A stretch of 64,000 bases of DNA, taken from Pyrinomonadaceae bacterium. Its GTDB lineage: Bacteria > Acidobacteriota > Blastocatellia > Pyrinomonadales > Pyrinomonadaceae. A program made the position numbers and the translations under genes. Positions 42,742 to 51,235 of the stretch are shown here, in pieces. The stretch's first letter is position 1. The number at the start of each line of letters is the position of its first letter. The notes beneath the pieces are model-generated. The model was not told where the DNA came from. It saw only the letters and a list, made by a program, of their open reading frames with translations, and ran no database searches. Where the stretch lies: the NCBI GenBank assembly GCA_017983495.1, contig JAGOBH010000001.1, positions 124,001 to 188,000 of the forward strand. The letters run 5' to 3'.

Positions 42742-44040
42742 ATGAAAATAGTTAAATATCCGTCAAAAGAAACATGGGGAGCACAGCTTAAGCGACCGGC
42801 CCTCGACACACGATTTCTCGAACGAACCGTCGCCAATATCCTCGCCGACATTCGCGACAACGGCGACAAGGCCCTGCGTCATTGTGCCCGCCATTTCGAC
42901 AAGGTCGAACTGGACGAATTTCTCGTGACCGGGGACGAATTTCTCGAAGCCGAATCTCTCGTCTCAGTGGACATCAAGGAGGCCATCGCGGTAGCAAAGG
43001 CCAATATTGAGAAGTTTCACGCGGTACCCGACGAACGATCAAACGTTATCGAAACCACCGCCGGAGTTTTTTGCTGGAAAAAGACCGTCGCGATCGAAAA
43101 GGTCGGCCTTTATATTCCCGCGGGCAGTGCTCCACTGTTTTCCACGGTCCTGATGCTTGTTGTTCCCGCAAAGATCGCAGGTTGCCGCGAGATCGTCGTC
43201 GTCTCACCTCCAAATACCGAGGGAAAGATCGATCCGATAACGCTCTATGCCGCAAAGCTATGCGGTGCGACCAGCGTGTACAAGATAGGTGGAGCACAGG
43301 CGATCGGTGCACTCGCCTACGGCACCGAGACGGTCCCGAGCGTTTACAAGATATTTGGTCCGGGCAATCAGTTTGTGACAGAGGCAAAGCTGCAGGTCCT
43401 GCGTTCCGGCGTGGCGATCGATATGCCCGCCGGGCCGTCGGAGGTTGCGGTATTAGCGGACGAAAGCTGCGTCCCGGCATTTGTTGCGGCCGATCTTTTG
43501 TCGCAAGCCGAACACGGCCCGGACAGCCAGGTAGTGTTAGTGTCGACGTCCGAGACCGTCATCAACGAAACCCTCGCTGAGGTCGAGCGGCAGATCGAAT
43601 TGCTGCCGCGAAAAGCAATCGCCGCCGCCGCGATCCAAAATTCGACGGCGATTCTTGTCAAAACGATCGCCGACGGTGTCGAGATAATAAACGACTACGC
43701 ACCCGAGCACCTCATTATCGCAACGGACAACGCTGAAACGGTCGCCGAACAGATCGTTAATGCGGGGTCGGTTTTCATCGGCAATTACTCGTGCGAGAGT
43801 GCCGGTGATTATGCCTCGGGCACCAATCACACATTGCCGACGGGCGGTGCGGCACGGGCTTACAGCGGCGTTTCCGTCGCGAGTTTTACCAAGACGATCA
43901 CGTTTCAGCGGCTGACCCCCGACGGCATCCGCAACCTCGGCCCGACGATCGAGACAATGGCCGCCGCCGAGGGGCTTGATGCGCACAGGAACGCGGTCGC
44001 AATGCGACGCGAATGGATCGGAGGCCGCGATGACATTTGA
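42742..44040 (+). CDS. hisD: Histidinol dehydrogenase HisD
   Basis: Oxidises histidinol to histidine in the last two steps, using NAD+ and zinc. The 432-residue protein has YIPAGSAPLFSTVLMLVVPA, KIGGAQAIGALAYGTETVP, KIFGPGNQFVTEAKLQV, AGPSEVAVLADE, LSQAEHGPDSQ and the GTNHTLPTGGAARAYSGVSV segment with catalytic and zinc-binding residues. Six bases after hisG; its end overlaps the hisC start by 11 bases. Length is standard. Confidence 0.96.
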   Translation: MKIVKYPSKETWGAQLKRPALDTRFLERTVANILADIRDNGDKALRHCARHFDKVELDEFLVTGDEFLEAESLVSVDIKEAIAVAKANIEKFHAVPDERSNVIETTAGVFCWKKTVAIEKVGLYIPAGSAPLFSTVLMLVVPAKIAGCREIVVVSPPNTEGKIDPITLYAAKLCGATSVYKIGGAQAIGALAYGTETVPSVYKIFGPGNQFVTEAKLQVLRSGVAIDMPAGPSEVAVLADESCVPAFVAADLLSQAEHGPDSQVVLVSTSETVINETLAEVERQIELLPRKAIAAAAIQNSTAILVKTIADGVEIINDYAPEHLIIATDNAETVAEQIVNAGSVFIGNYSCESAGDYASGTNHTLPTGGAARAYSGVSVASFTKTITFQRLTPDGIRNLGPTIETMAAAEGLDAHRNAVAMRREWIGGRDDI

Positions 44041-45097
44041 GCTCGAACGGCTTGTCCGCAGAAACATCAGAAATCTGAAGCCGTATTCGTCGGCCCGTTC
44101 GGAGTTTGTGGGAACGGCTGAGGTGTTTCTTGACGCCAATGAGAACGCCTTCGGTTCACCGGCAGGCGGCGGATTTAATCGTTATCCCGACCCGCTCCAG
44201 GCCGAGTTGAAAGGCCGTATCGCTCCGATGAAAGGCGTCGACTCGTCGCAGATATTCGTCGGGAACGGCAGTGACGAGGCTATCGATCTGCTGTTTCGCA
44301 TTTTTTGCGAGCCGGCTCGGGACGAGGTGATCGTATGCCCGCCGACTTACGGAATGTACCGCGTGTCGGCTGACATCAATGACGTAACGACCAAGAATAT
44401 TCCGCTGACCAAGGATTTTCAGCTCGATGTGCCGTCGATCCTCAACGGCATCAGCGATCACACGAAACTGATCTTTATCTGCTCGCCTAATAATCCGACG
44501 GGCAATCTGATGAATCGCGAGTCCATCGCGGAGATAGCCTCGAGATTCCCTGGCCCATGCGTGGTCGACGAGGCATATATTGACTTTGCGGCTGCGCCGT
44601 CGATCACCGCGGAACTCGCGTCTTTGCCCAACCTCGTCGTTCTGCAAACGTTCTCGAAAGCGTGGGGAATGGCCGGCCTTCGCGTCGGTCTGGCTTTTGC
44701 CGGCAAAGAGATCATCGATCTAATGAATCGCGTAAAGCCGCCCTACAACGTCAGCGGCATTGCACAGCGTGCCGTTATTGATGCTCTCGACGATGAACGG
44801 TCTGTTCGCGAATGGACGGCAATGGTGCTTGAGCAACGAGCCGCTTTGAGCGAATCGCTCACCGGATTCGATCTTGTCGAGACGATCTATCCCTCGGACG
44901 CAAATTTTCTTTTGGTCAAGGTCGCGGACGCCGAGGCCATTTATCGCTATCTGGTTGCTGAGGGCATCGTTGTCCGCAATCGAAGTAATGTTGAGCTTTG
45001 CGGAGGCTGCCTCCGCATAACGGTCGGAACACCGAACGAAAATCGACGGCTTATCGAGGCCCTTACGAAGATCGAGCGGCAACTCGCAGCCGAATGA
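44030..45097 (+). CDS. hisC: Histidinol-phosphate aminotransferase HisC
   Basis: PLP enzyme that makes histidinol phosphate from imidazole-acetol phosphate and glutamate. From ATG 44030 ([13 protein letters not shown]) the protein is 355 residues. Family motifs: [58 protein letters not shown] with the PLP-binding Lys, and [11 protein letters not shown]. The start lies within the end of hisD; an upstream in-frame ATG (43976) would extend into hisD and is less likely. Confidence 0.95.
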   Translation: MTFELERLVRRNIRNLKPYSSARSEFVGTAEVFLDANENAFGSPAGGGFNRYPDPLQAELKGRIAPMKGVDSSQIFVGNGSDEAIDLLFRIFCEPARDEVIVCPPTYGMYRVSADINDVTTKNIPLTKDFQLDVPSILNGISDHTKLIFICSPNNPTGNLMNRESIAEIASRFPGPCVVDEAYIDFAAAPSITAELASLPNLVVLQTFSKAWGMAGLRVGLAFAGKEIIDLMNRVKPPYNVSGIAQRAVIDALDDERSVREWTAMVLEQRAALSESLTGFDLVETIYPSDANFLLVKVADAEAIYRYLVAEGIVVRNRSNVELCGGCLRITVGTPNENRRLIEALTKIERQLAAE

Positions 45098-46209
45098 GAG
45101 AAATTATGAAGAAAGTACTATTCATCGATAGAGACGGAACTCTGATCCGTGAACCTGATGATTTCCAGGTCGATAGTCTCGAAAAATTACGGTTCATACC
45201 CGGCGTGATCACCGCTCTTGCTAAGATCGCCCGTGAAACCGATTTCGTGTTGGCGATGGTCACAAATCAGGACGGGCTGGGCACGGCAAGCTTTCCGGAG
45301 GAGACGTTTCATCCGGCGCATGATCTGATGATGCAGACGCTGCTCGACGAAGGCATCGAGTTTGCCGATGTATTTATCGACCGCACACTTCCGGCCGAAA
45401 ATGCACCGACACGCAAACCGGATGTCGGAATGCTGTCCCGGTATCTGACAGGCGATTACGACCTCGCCAATTCGTATGTCATCGGCGACCGGGAGACCGA
45501 TATCCAGCTTGCCGCAAATCTCGGGGCAAACGCCATCTATCTGCGCAATCCGCAGTTTCCGGTCGATACGGCGGACAATGATGGGGTCGTTGCAGTCGAT
45601 AGTTGGACCGACATCTATGAGCTTTTGCGGTACCGTCCACGCCGGGTCGAACATCGCCGGACGACCAAAGAGACCGACGTTGCGATAGATCTCGTTCTTG
45701 ACGGAACAGGAAAGTCCGAGATCGCAACCGGCATTTCGTTCTTTGATCATATGCTCGAACAGATTTCGCGGCACGGCGGCCTCGATCTGACGATCGCCGT
45801 AAAGGGCGATCTTGAGGTCGACGAACACCACACTATCGAAGATGTCGCGATCACACTGGGCGAGGCTTTTTCGATGGCGTTGACCGACAAACGCGGGATG
45901 GAGCGTTACGGGTTTTGTCTGCCGATGGATGACTGCCTGGCGCAGGTCGCGATCGATTTTGGTGGGCGAAACTGGATCGTGTGGGACGCCGAATTCAAAC
46001 GTGAGAAGATCGGCGAGATGCCGACCGAAATGTTCTTTCATTTCTTTAAGTCGTTTAGCGACAAAGCGTTATGCAATCTGAATATCAAAGCGGAGGGTAC
46101 CATCGAGCACCATAAGATCGAGGCGATATTTAAGGCGTTTGCCAAGTCGATAAAAATGGCCGTCCGCCGCGAGGGAAGCGAGTTGCCGTCCACAAAGGGA
46201 GTCCTGTGA
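45094..46209 (+). CDS. hisB: Bifunctional histidinol-phosphatase / imidazoleglycerol-phosphate dehydratase HisB
   Basis: A 371-residue fusion of two enzymes. The N-terminal HAD phosphatase has FIDRDGTLI with D12 and D14, [16 protein letters not shown], and [16 protein letters not shown]. The C-terminal dehydratase, from about residue 190, has [32 protein letters not shown], and [19 protein letters not shown] with the manganese-binding His residues. The ATG at 45094 overlaps the hisC stop as ATGA, like other junctions of the operon; a Met at 45106 gives the more common N-terminus [11 protein letters not shown]. Fused HisB is known from enterobacteria and Bacteroidetes and some others. Confidence 0.95.
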   Translation: MREIMKKVLFIDRDGTLIREPDDFQVDSLEKLRFIPGVITALAKIARETDFVLAMVTNQDGLGTASFPEETFHPAHDLMMQTLLDEGIEFADVFIDRTLPAENAPTRKPDVGMLSRYLTGDYDLANSYVIGDRETDIQLAANLGANAIYLRNPQFPVDTADNDGVVAVDSWTDIYELLRYRPRRVEHRRTTKETDVAIDLVLDGTGKSEIATGISFFDHMLEQISRHGGLDLTIAVKGDLEVDEHHTIEDVAITLGEAFSMALTDKRGMERYGFCLPMDDCLAQVAIDFGGRNWIVWDAEFKREKIGEMPTEMFFHFFKSFSDKALCNLNIKAEGTIEHHKIEAIFKAFAKSIKMAVRREGSELPSTKGVL

Positions 46210-46790
46210 AAGTAGGAATCGTAAAATACAACGCCGGTAACACCGTTTCGGTGATCAACGCCCTGAAACGCCAGGGCATCGACCCGGTCGTCACGGATGA
46301 CGCTGAAACGCTCCGGTCGGCCGATAAGGTGATCTTTCCCGGCGTTGGCGAAGCCTCGACCGCGATGCGATATCTCCGGATGCGCGGCCTCGATATCGTC
46401 ATACCGTCACTGACGCAGCCCGTTCTCGGCATCTGTTTGGGTATGCAGCTGATGTGTGCGTTTTCCGAGGAGAACGAAACCGCTTGTCTTGGAATTTTGC
46501 CGCATCGTGTGAGGCGATTCGTATCTGACAGACTCAAGATCCCGCACACCGGTTGGAACCGGATCGGGCAACTGCGGTCGCCGCTGTTTGACGGCGTAGG
46601 CGAGGGCGAACGAGTCTATTTTGTTCACGGCTACTATGTCGAGACCGGTGCAGACACCACCGCAGTTACAGATTACGGCCTTGACTTTAGTGCGGGCGTG
46701 GGTCGGGGCAATTTTCACGCGATACAGTTTCACCCCGAAAAATCGGGCGATGCAGGGGCTCGGATCTTAGCGAATTTCCTAAAAATATGA
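46206..46790 (+). CDS. hisH: Imidazole glycerol phosphate synthase glutaminase subunit HisH
   Basis: Class I glutamine amidotransferase that supplies ammonia to HisF. The 194-residue protein starts [20 protein letters not shown] and has [29 protein letters not shown] with the catalytic Cys, and [15 protein letters not shown] with the catalytic His and Glu. Start overlaps hisB stop by four bases and the end overlaps hisA by four. Confidence 0.96.
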   Translation: MKVGIVKYNAGNTVSVINALKRQGIDPVVTDDAETLRSADKVIFPGVGEASTAMRYLRMRGLDIVIPSLTQPVLGICLGMQLMCAFSEENETACLGILPHRVRRFVSDRLKIPHTGWNRIGQLRSPLFDGVGEGERVYFVHGYYVETGADTTAVTDYGLDFSAGVGRGNFHAIQFHPEKSGDAGARILANFLKI

Positions 46791-47509
46791 TCGAAATTAT
46801 TCCCGCAATGGACCTCATCGGCGGCAAATGCGTGCGTTTGACCCAGGGCGATTTTTCGCGTGAGACGGCCTACGCCGACGATCCGCTTGAGACAGCAAAA
46901 CGGTTTGAGGCGGCCGGACTTTCGCGTCTTCATATGGTTGACCTCGACGGCGCCCGTTCGGGTGCACCGGCAAATCTTCATGTGCTAAGCCGCATCGCCT
47001 CGGGCACGTCGCTGATTGTCGACTACGGCGGCGGGATCAAGTCAGAGGCGGACGTCGCCGCCGTGTTCGATGCCGGAGCCTCGATCGTAAATATCGGCAG
47101 CCTTGCGGTTCGTCAGCCTGAGATGTTTCTTGGTTGGGTCGAAAAATTCGGCGGCGACAAGATATTGCTCGGCGCCGACGCCAAAAATGGAATGGTGGCG
47201 ATAGACGGATGGCAGACTGAGACCACGGAACAGATCCTGGCATATCTCCGTAAGTTTGCTGATCGTGGCGTAACGAGGGCCTTCGTCACCGACATCGCGA
47301 GCGACGGAGCGATGGCGGGACCGTCGGTAAAGCTCTACCGCGAGATCACGGCCGCTGTGCCGGCGATCGGCCTGATAGCCAGCGGCGGCGTTCGTTCGAC
47401 CGCCGACATCGACGAACTTGAGAGCATTGGGTGCAAGGGCGTCATTATCGGAAAGGCTCTCTACGAGCAGACCATCAATTTGGAGGATCTGGCAAAGTAT
47501 GTTGGCTAA
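46787..47509 (+). CDS. hisA: ProFAR isomerase HisA
   Basis: Phosphoribosylformimino-5-aminoimidazole carboxamide ribotide isomerase, a TIM barrel of 240 residues. [20 protein letters not shown] carries the catalytic Asp; then [42 protein letters not shown] with the second catalytic Asp, and [16 protein letters not shown]. It overlaps hisH by four bases and hisF by eleven. Confidence 0.96.
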   Translation: MIEIIPAMDLIGGKCVRLTQGDFSRETAYADDPLETAKRFEAAGLSRLHMVDLDGARSGAPANLHVLSRIASGTSLIVDYGGGIKSEADVAAVFDAGASIVNIGSLAVRQPEMFLGWVEKFGGDKILLGADAKNGMVAIDGWQTETTEQILAYLRKFADRGVTRAFVTDIASDGAMAGPSVKLYREITAAVPAIGLIASGGVRSTADIDELESIGCKGVIIGKALYEQTINLEDLAKYVG

Positions 47510-48254
47510 ACGAATCATTCCATGCCTCGACGTCAAAGACGGCCGGACCGTCAAGGGCACAAATTTTGTCGGCCTTCGCGACGCCGGCGACCCGGTCGAG
47601 CTGGCGGCCCGATATTGTGCCGAGGGCGCAGACGAGCTGGTCTTGCTTGATATCTCGGCGACAAATGAACGCCGCAAGACGCTAACCGCACTCGTGCGGG
47701 ATGTCGCTGCCGAGATCAATATCCCATTTACTGTCGGCGGCGGCATCTCGACTGTCGACGATATTGGTGCTTTGCTCGATTCGGGTGCAGACAAGGTTTC
47801 GATAAATACCGCGGCGGTAAAAGAACCGGAACTTCTAACTGCAGCCGCGGCTAATTTTGGTTCGCAATGTATCGTTCTTGCGATCGACGCCCGAATGACG
47901 CCGGACGGGTGGCGCGTCTATCTGAACGGCGGCCGGGTCGCGACCGATCTGGATGCGGCCGAATGGGCAAAGCGCGGCGTTGAACTCGGTGCGGGCGAGA
48001 TATTGCTGACGTCGATGAACGCCGATGGTACGAAGGACGGTTTCGAGATCGGCTTGACCCGAGAGATCTCGACGAACCTGAAGGTGCCGGTCATTGCCTC
48101 GGGCGGTGCCGGAAGTATGGACGATTTTGCCGACGCTTTTGCACTGGGCCGGGCCGATGCGGCTCTCGCGGCAAGCGTTTTTCACTACGGCGAAATAGCG
48201 ATCCCGGATCTGAAAGCTTTTCTCGCGATGCGCGGGATCGAGGTAAGGTTATGA
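47499..48254 (+). CDS. hisF: Imidazole glycerol phosphate synthase cyclase subunit HisF
   Basis: TIM-barrel cyclase partner of HisH, 251 residues from ATG 47499. [20 protein letters not shown] has the catalytic Asp; then [56 protein letters not shown] with the second Asp, and [14 protein letters not shown]. The start lies in the end of hisA; the frame is open upstream but that part belongs to hisA in another frame. Confidence 0.96.
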   Translation: MLAKRIIPCLDVKDGRTVKGTNFVGLRDAGDPVELAARYCAEGADELVLLDISATNERRKTLTALVRDVAAEINIPFTVGGGISTVDDIGALLDSGADKVSINTAAVKEPELLTAAAANFGSQCIVLAIDARMTPDGWRVYLNGGRVATDLDAAEWAKRGVELGAGEILLTSMNADGTKDGFEIGLTREISTNLKVPVIASGGAGSMDDFADAFALGRADAALAASVFHYGEIAIPDLKAFLAMRGIEVRL

Positions 48255-48856
48255 ATCTGAATTACGAAAAATACGCTGACGGCCTCATCCCGGCGATCGT
48301 CCAGGACGCAAAGACCGGGTCAGTTTTGATGCTCGGCTTTATGAACGCTGAGGCGGTCGCGAAAACGCACGAAACTCGTCGCGTCACATTCTATTCCCGT
48401 TCCCGGCGGCAGCTTTGGACAAAGGGCGAGACAAGCGGCAATTTCCTCGAGCTGGTCTCGATCACCGCCGACTGCGATCAGGACACCGTGCTTATCCAAG
48501 CGACGCCGGCCGGCCCGGTCTGTCACACGGGAAACGACACTTGCTTCGGCAACGTCGATGAATCGGATCCTAACCCGCTCGACGCCCTCCGGGAACTAGA
48601 GAAAACCATCGACGATCGCCGGCACAGAATGTCCGAAGATTCGTACGTCGCCTCGCTTTTCAAAGACGGCATCAACAAGATCGCCCAAAAGGTTGGCGAG
48701 GAAGCTGTCGAATTGATCATTGAGGCAAAGGACAACGACCTCGAACGCTTTACGTCCGAGGCCGCTGATCTGCTGTTTCACTATCTGGTTTTGTTAAGAG
48801 CAAAAGATGTATCGATCAGTGACGTGGTGACCACGCTTAGATCCCGTAGGCGGTGA
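48251..48856 (+). CDS. hisIE: Bifunctional PR-AMP cyclohydrolase / PR-ATP pyrophosphohydrolase HisIE
   Basis: A 201-residue fusion of HisI and HisE. HisI part: [60 protein letters not shown] with the zinc cysteines and His. HisE part from about residue 110: [32 protein letters not shown] and [20 protein letters not shown]. It ends the operon. Its stop is directly beside the lpxA stop on the other strand, with no room for a separate terminator. Confidence 0.96.
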   Translation: MNLNYEKYADGLIPAIVQDAKTGSVLMLGFMNAEAVAKTHETRRVTFYSRSRRQLWTKGETSGNFLELVSITADCDQDTVLIQATPAGPVCHTGNDTCFGNVDESDPNPLDALRELEKTIDDRRHRMSEDSYVASLFKDGINKIAQKVGEEAVELIIEAKDNDLERFTSEAADLLFHYLVLLRAKDVSISDVVTTLRSRRR

Positions 48857-49636
48857 TCATTTGACGACGCCGCGTTTCGAATTTTCGATGAAATCGACGA
48901 GCAGATCGACCTCTTTGCAGCCGCTGATGTCTTCACGGATCTTTTCGAGAGCCTGCGTTGTGTTCATTTTTGCCGAGAGCAGCAGGCGAAACGCGTGGTT
49001 CAGCTTTTCGATCGTCTCTTTCGGATATCCGCGGCGTTTTGCACCGACACGGTTCAGGCCGTAACATTTGGCGTGATTTCCCTGGATGATCGCGTACGGC
49101 AGAGCGTCCTTTACGACCACCGAATATCCGCCGATAAACGCCTCGACGCCTACGCGGCAAAATTGATGGATGCCAGAATATGCCCCGACGCTCGCCCGGT
49201 CGTCGATCTCGACGTGGCCCGCGAGCGTGGCCGCGTTTGCCATTATGACGCTGCTGCCGACCTGACAATCATGGGCGACGTGCGCCTGGGCCATCAGCAA
49301 ATTGTCATCGCCGATCCGCGTAATGCCGCCGCCGCCGACCGTTCCGCGGTGGATGGTGACGAATTCGCGTATGTGGTTGCGTTTGCCGATCTCGGTCCGC
49401 GTCGGTTCGCCGGCGTATTTCAGGTCCTGCGGTGCCAGCCCGATCGAAACGAACGGATAGACCCGCGTGCCGTCACCGATGGACGTCGTGCCGTCGACGA
49501 CCACATGCGAATCGAGCCGCACGCCGTCACCGAGCGTTACACCTTCGCCGACTGTGCAAAACGGGCCGATGTGGCAATCGTCGCCGATCACGGCTCCGTC
49601 GCCAACGATGGCCGTTGGATGGATATTTGTCTTCAT
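48857..49636 (-). CDS. lpxA: Acyl-[ACP]-UDP-N-acetylglucosamine O-acyltransferase LpxA
   Basis: First enzyme of lipid A synthesis. The 259-residue protein shows left-handed beta-helix hexapeptides from the start (IHPTAIVGDGAVIGDDCHIG), the catalytic His region MAQAHVAHDCQVGSSVIM, ANAATLAGHVEIDDRA and GIHQFCRVGVEAFIGG, and the C-terminal helical part (GLNRVGAKRRGYPKETIEKL). Gene order fabZ-(membrane protein)-lpxA is like other Gram-negatives. It overlaps the upstream small gene by four bases. Confidence 0.95.
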   Translation of the reverse strand: MKTNIHPTAIVGDGAVIGDDCHIGPFCTVGEGVTLGDGVRLDSHVVVDGTTSIGDGTRVYPFVSIGLAPQDLKYAGEPTRTEIGKRNHIREFVTIHRGTVGGGGITRIGDDNLLMAQAHVAHDCQVGSSVIMANAATLAGHVEIDDRASVGAYSGIHQFCRVGVEAFIGGYSVVVKDALPYAIIQGNHAKCYGLNRVGAKRRGYPKETIEKLNHAFRLLLSAKMNTTQALEKIREDISGCKEVDLLVDFIENSKRGVVK

Positions 49637-49926
49637 ACGACGGGCTGATCGTCCTCCGGAGCGGCCGCCGACGCGGTTTCAGCCAACGCCGCTTTTGCCT
49701 GGCGGGCTACGAGCCAGGTAAAAATGATGGTCGCAGGGATCGACGCAAAAATGCCGAGCACCGCACCGCCAAGGGTCGCGACAGCGATTCCCGCCACACC
49801 GAGCTTGAGCTGCTTATTGAAATAGCCGAACAGCAACGGGATCAGCCCGAGTACGAGGCCGATCACCGCATTGATCAGCATGACCCAGACTATAGCTTCG
49901 CGGGTTGAGATCTGATAGGGCTCCAT
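49633..49926 (-). CDS. Small membrane protein between fabZ and lpxA
   Basis: A 97-residue protein with about three hydrophobic segments: AIVWVMLINAVIGLVLGLIP, LGVAGIAVATLGGAVLGIFA and IPATIIFTWLVARQAK, and an acidic tail. No family is recognised. It is two bases from fabZ and overlaps lpxA, so it is co-expressed with lipid A and fatty-acid genes; a role in the envelope is possible but not shown. Confidence 0.75.
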   Translation of the reverse strand: MEPYQISTREAIVWVMLINAVIGLVLGLIPLLFGYFNKQLKLGVAGIAVATLGGAVLGIFASIPATIIFTWLVARQAKAALAETASAAAPEDDQPVV

Positions 49927-49927
49927 A

Positions 49928-50377
49928 TTATTGCTCCTTAGGGCGGTCGGCGATTATCGACATAATGGTCGCCTCGGCTGTCACTTGGCCATCGACCATT
50001 GCGACGCCACGCATTCGTTGCACCTTACTACCGATACGCAGTGCGGTCACCTCCAGCGTCAGCGTGTCTCCGGGCACGACGGGCCGTCGAAACTTGGCTT
50101 CTTCGATGCCTGTAAAGAATGGTATCTTGCTGTCGCGGTCTTCAAATTCACGAAGGGCAAGTATCGCCCCGACCTGTGCAAGTGCCTCGATCTGCAGCAC
50201 GCCGGGCATGACCGGTGCCCCCGGAAAGTGTCCGGCAAAGAAAGGTTCGTTGATCGTGACCTGTTTGATGCCGACGATCCGCACCCGCGGGTCGAGCTCG
50301 ATTATCCTGTCCACCAGCAAAAACGGATAGCGGTGCGGCAGTATCTTTTGGATTGCGACAGAATCTAGGATGACCAT
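49928..50377 (-). CDS. fabZ: 3-hydroxyacyl-[ACP] dehydratase FabZ
   Basis: Hotdog-fold dehydratase of fatty acid and lipid A precursor synthesis, 149 residues from ATG 50377. ILPHRYPFLLVDRIIELDPR, INEPFFAGHFPGAPVMPGVL (catalytic His) and QIEALAQVGAILAL (catalytic Glu) are canonical. The frame is open to 50410, but that part contains the end of the terminator hairpin of the upstream unit, so the start at 50377 is preferred. Confidence 0.95.
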   Translation of the reverse strand: MVILDSVAIQKILPHRYPFLLVDRIIELDPRVRIVGIKQVTINEPFFAGHFPGAPVMPGVLQIEALAQVGAILALREFEDRDSKIPFFTGIEEAKFRRPVVPGDTLTLEVTALRIGSKVQRMRGVAMVDGQVTAEATIMSIIADRPKEQ

Positions 50378-50401
50378 ACTCGGAAATGATACCAAAATTA
50401 C

Positions 50402-50444
50402 AAAAAGCAAGAAGCCGGCAAAGCGTATTTACCGGCTTACTTGC
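50402..50444 (-). terminator. Rho-independent terminator after ompH
   Basis: On the minus strand, GCAAGTAAGCCGG and GCCGGCTTCTTGC form a long stem (50407-50444) with a twelve-base loop, followed by TTTTTG (50406-50401). It lies 24 bases after the ompH stop and 24 before the fabZ ATG, so bamA-ompH transcription should end here in part. Confidence 0.85.
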
Positions 50445-50468
50445 TGATTCAGCTGGACAACGTCCGGC

Positions 50469-51068
50469 TTATCTAGGTGTCGCTGTTGCGGCACCGGCCG
50501 GGCGTGCGTTGTAGAACGTGATGAAATCCTTGGTAATGTCGAACTTGTCGTCAAAACCCATCAGGATCCCGGCTTCTTCGAGTTTCGGGCCGTCAAGAAT
50601 AACGGCGAAACCCTTAGCCTTTGCATAATCGTTCATTGCTTTAATGATGTCGTTGTAAACAGGGCCGATGACCTCGCCTGAGCGGCGCTCATAGCGGACC
50701 TTAGCATCTTCCTGCTTACGCTTCATCGAGATCTCAAGCTGCTGATACTCATCAGCCTTGGTCTGAATTGCTTTCGGATCAGCCTGCGGCACGGCCTGCA
50801 GTTTCTGGATCTCGGCTGCAAGACTCGCGTACCTGGTCTGCATCGTTTTCAGCTCATCAAACGTCGGCTTGAACTCGGCCTCGAGCGCGCCGATCGCGTT
50901 CTTATACTTGGTAATACCCGCGCCGGCTTTGTCTTCGCCAAACATAATCGAATTTACCAGTCCGACTTTGCCGGTCCCGGTCTGTGCCGCGCCTGTCTGA
51001 GCACTTGCTGATACCGCGAACGTCACGGCGAAAATAAGGCTGACGGCAGCTAAACTAAATCTTCTCAT
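50469..51068 (-). CDS. ompH: OmpH/Skp-family periplasmic chaperone
   Basis: A 199-residue exported protein (signal MRRFSLAAVSLIFAVTFAVS). It has the OmpH pattern: GKVGLVNSIMFGEDKAG, a long coiled-coil (EAEFKPTFDELKTMQTRYAS to KADEYQQLEISMKRKQEDAK) and VYNDIIKAMNDYAKAKGFAV, ending ITKDFITFYNA. Skp/OmpH holds unfolded outer-membrane proteins for BamA, encoded just upstream on this strand. AAGGAG precedes the ATG. It has its own promoter-like sequence and a strong terminator after it. Confidence 0.88.
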   Translation of the reverse strand: MRRFSLAAVSLIFAVTFAVSASAQTGAAQTGTGKVGLVNSIMFGEDKAGAGITKYKNAIGALEAEFKPTFDELKTMQTRYASLAAEIQKLQAVPQADPKAIQTKADEYQQLEISMKRKQEDAKVRYERRSGEVIGPVYNDIIKAMNDYAKAKGFAVILDGPKLEEAGILMGFDDKFDITKDFITFYNARPAGAATATPR

Positions 51069-51184
51069 TATTATCTGATACTCCTTAAACTCTTAGAAAG
51101 GTCCAATGCCTTCGCAATTGCGACAATCTATTTGAACCTTATTTTACGTAAACTGTTGCTTGTCGTTTCAAAAAAAGAAAAGCA

Positions 51185-51213
51185 ATAGTAATTTATCGAA
51201 AAATACTTGTCAA
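51185..51213 (-). promoter_or_regulatory. Candidate promoter of ompH
   Basis: On the minus strand, TTGACA (51208-51213) and TACTAT (51185-51190) are 17 bases apart, about 115 bases before the ompH ATG. The gap between bamA and ompH (167 bases) is otherwise AT-rich and non-coding. Confidence 0.55.
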
Positions 51214-51235
51214 TTTTTGACCGTAAACGCTCAAC

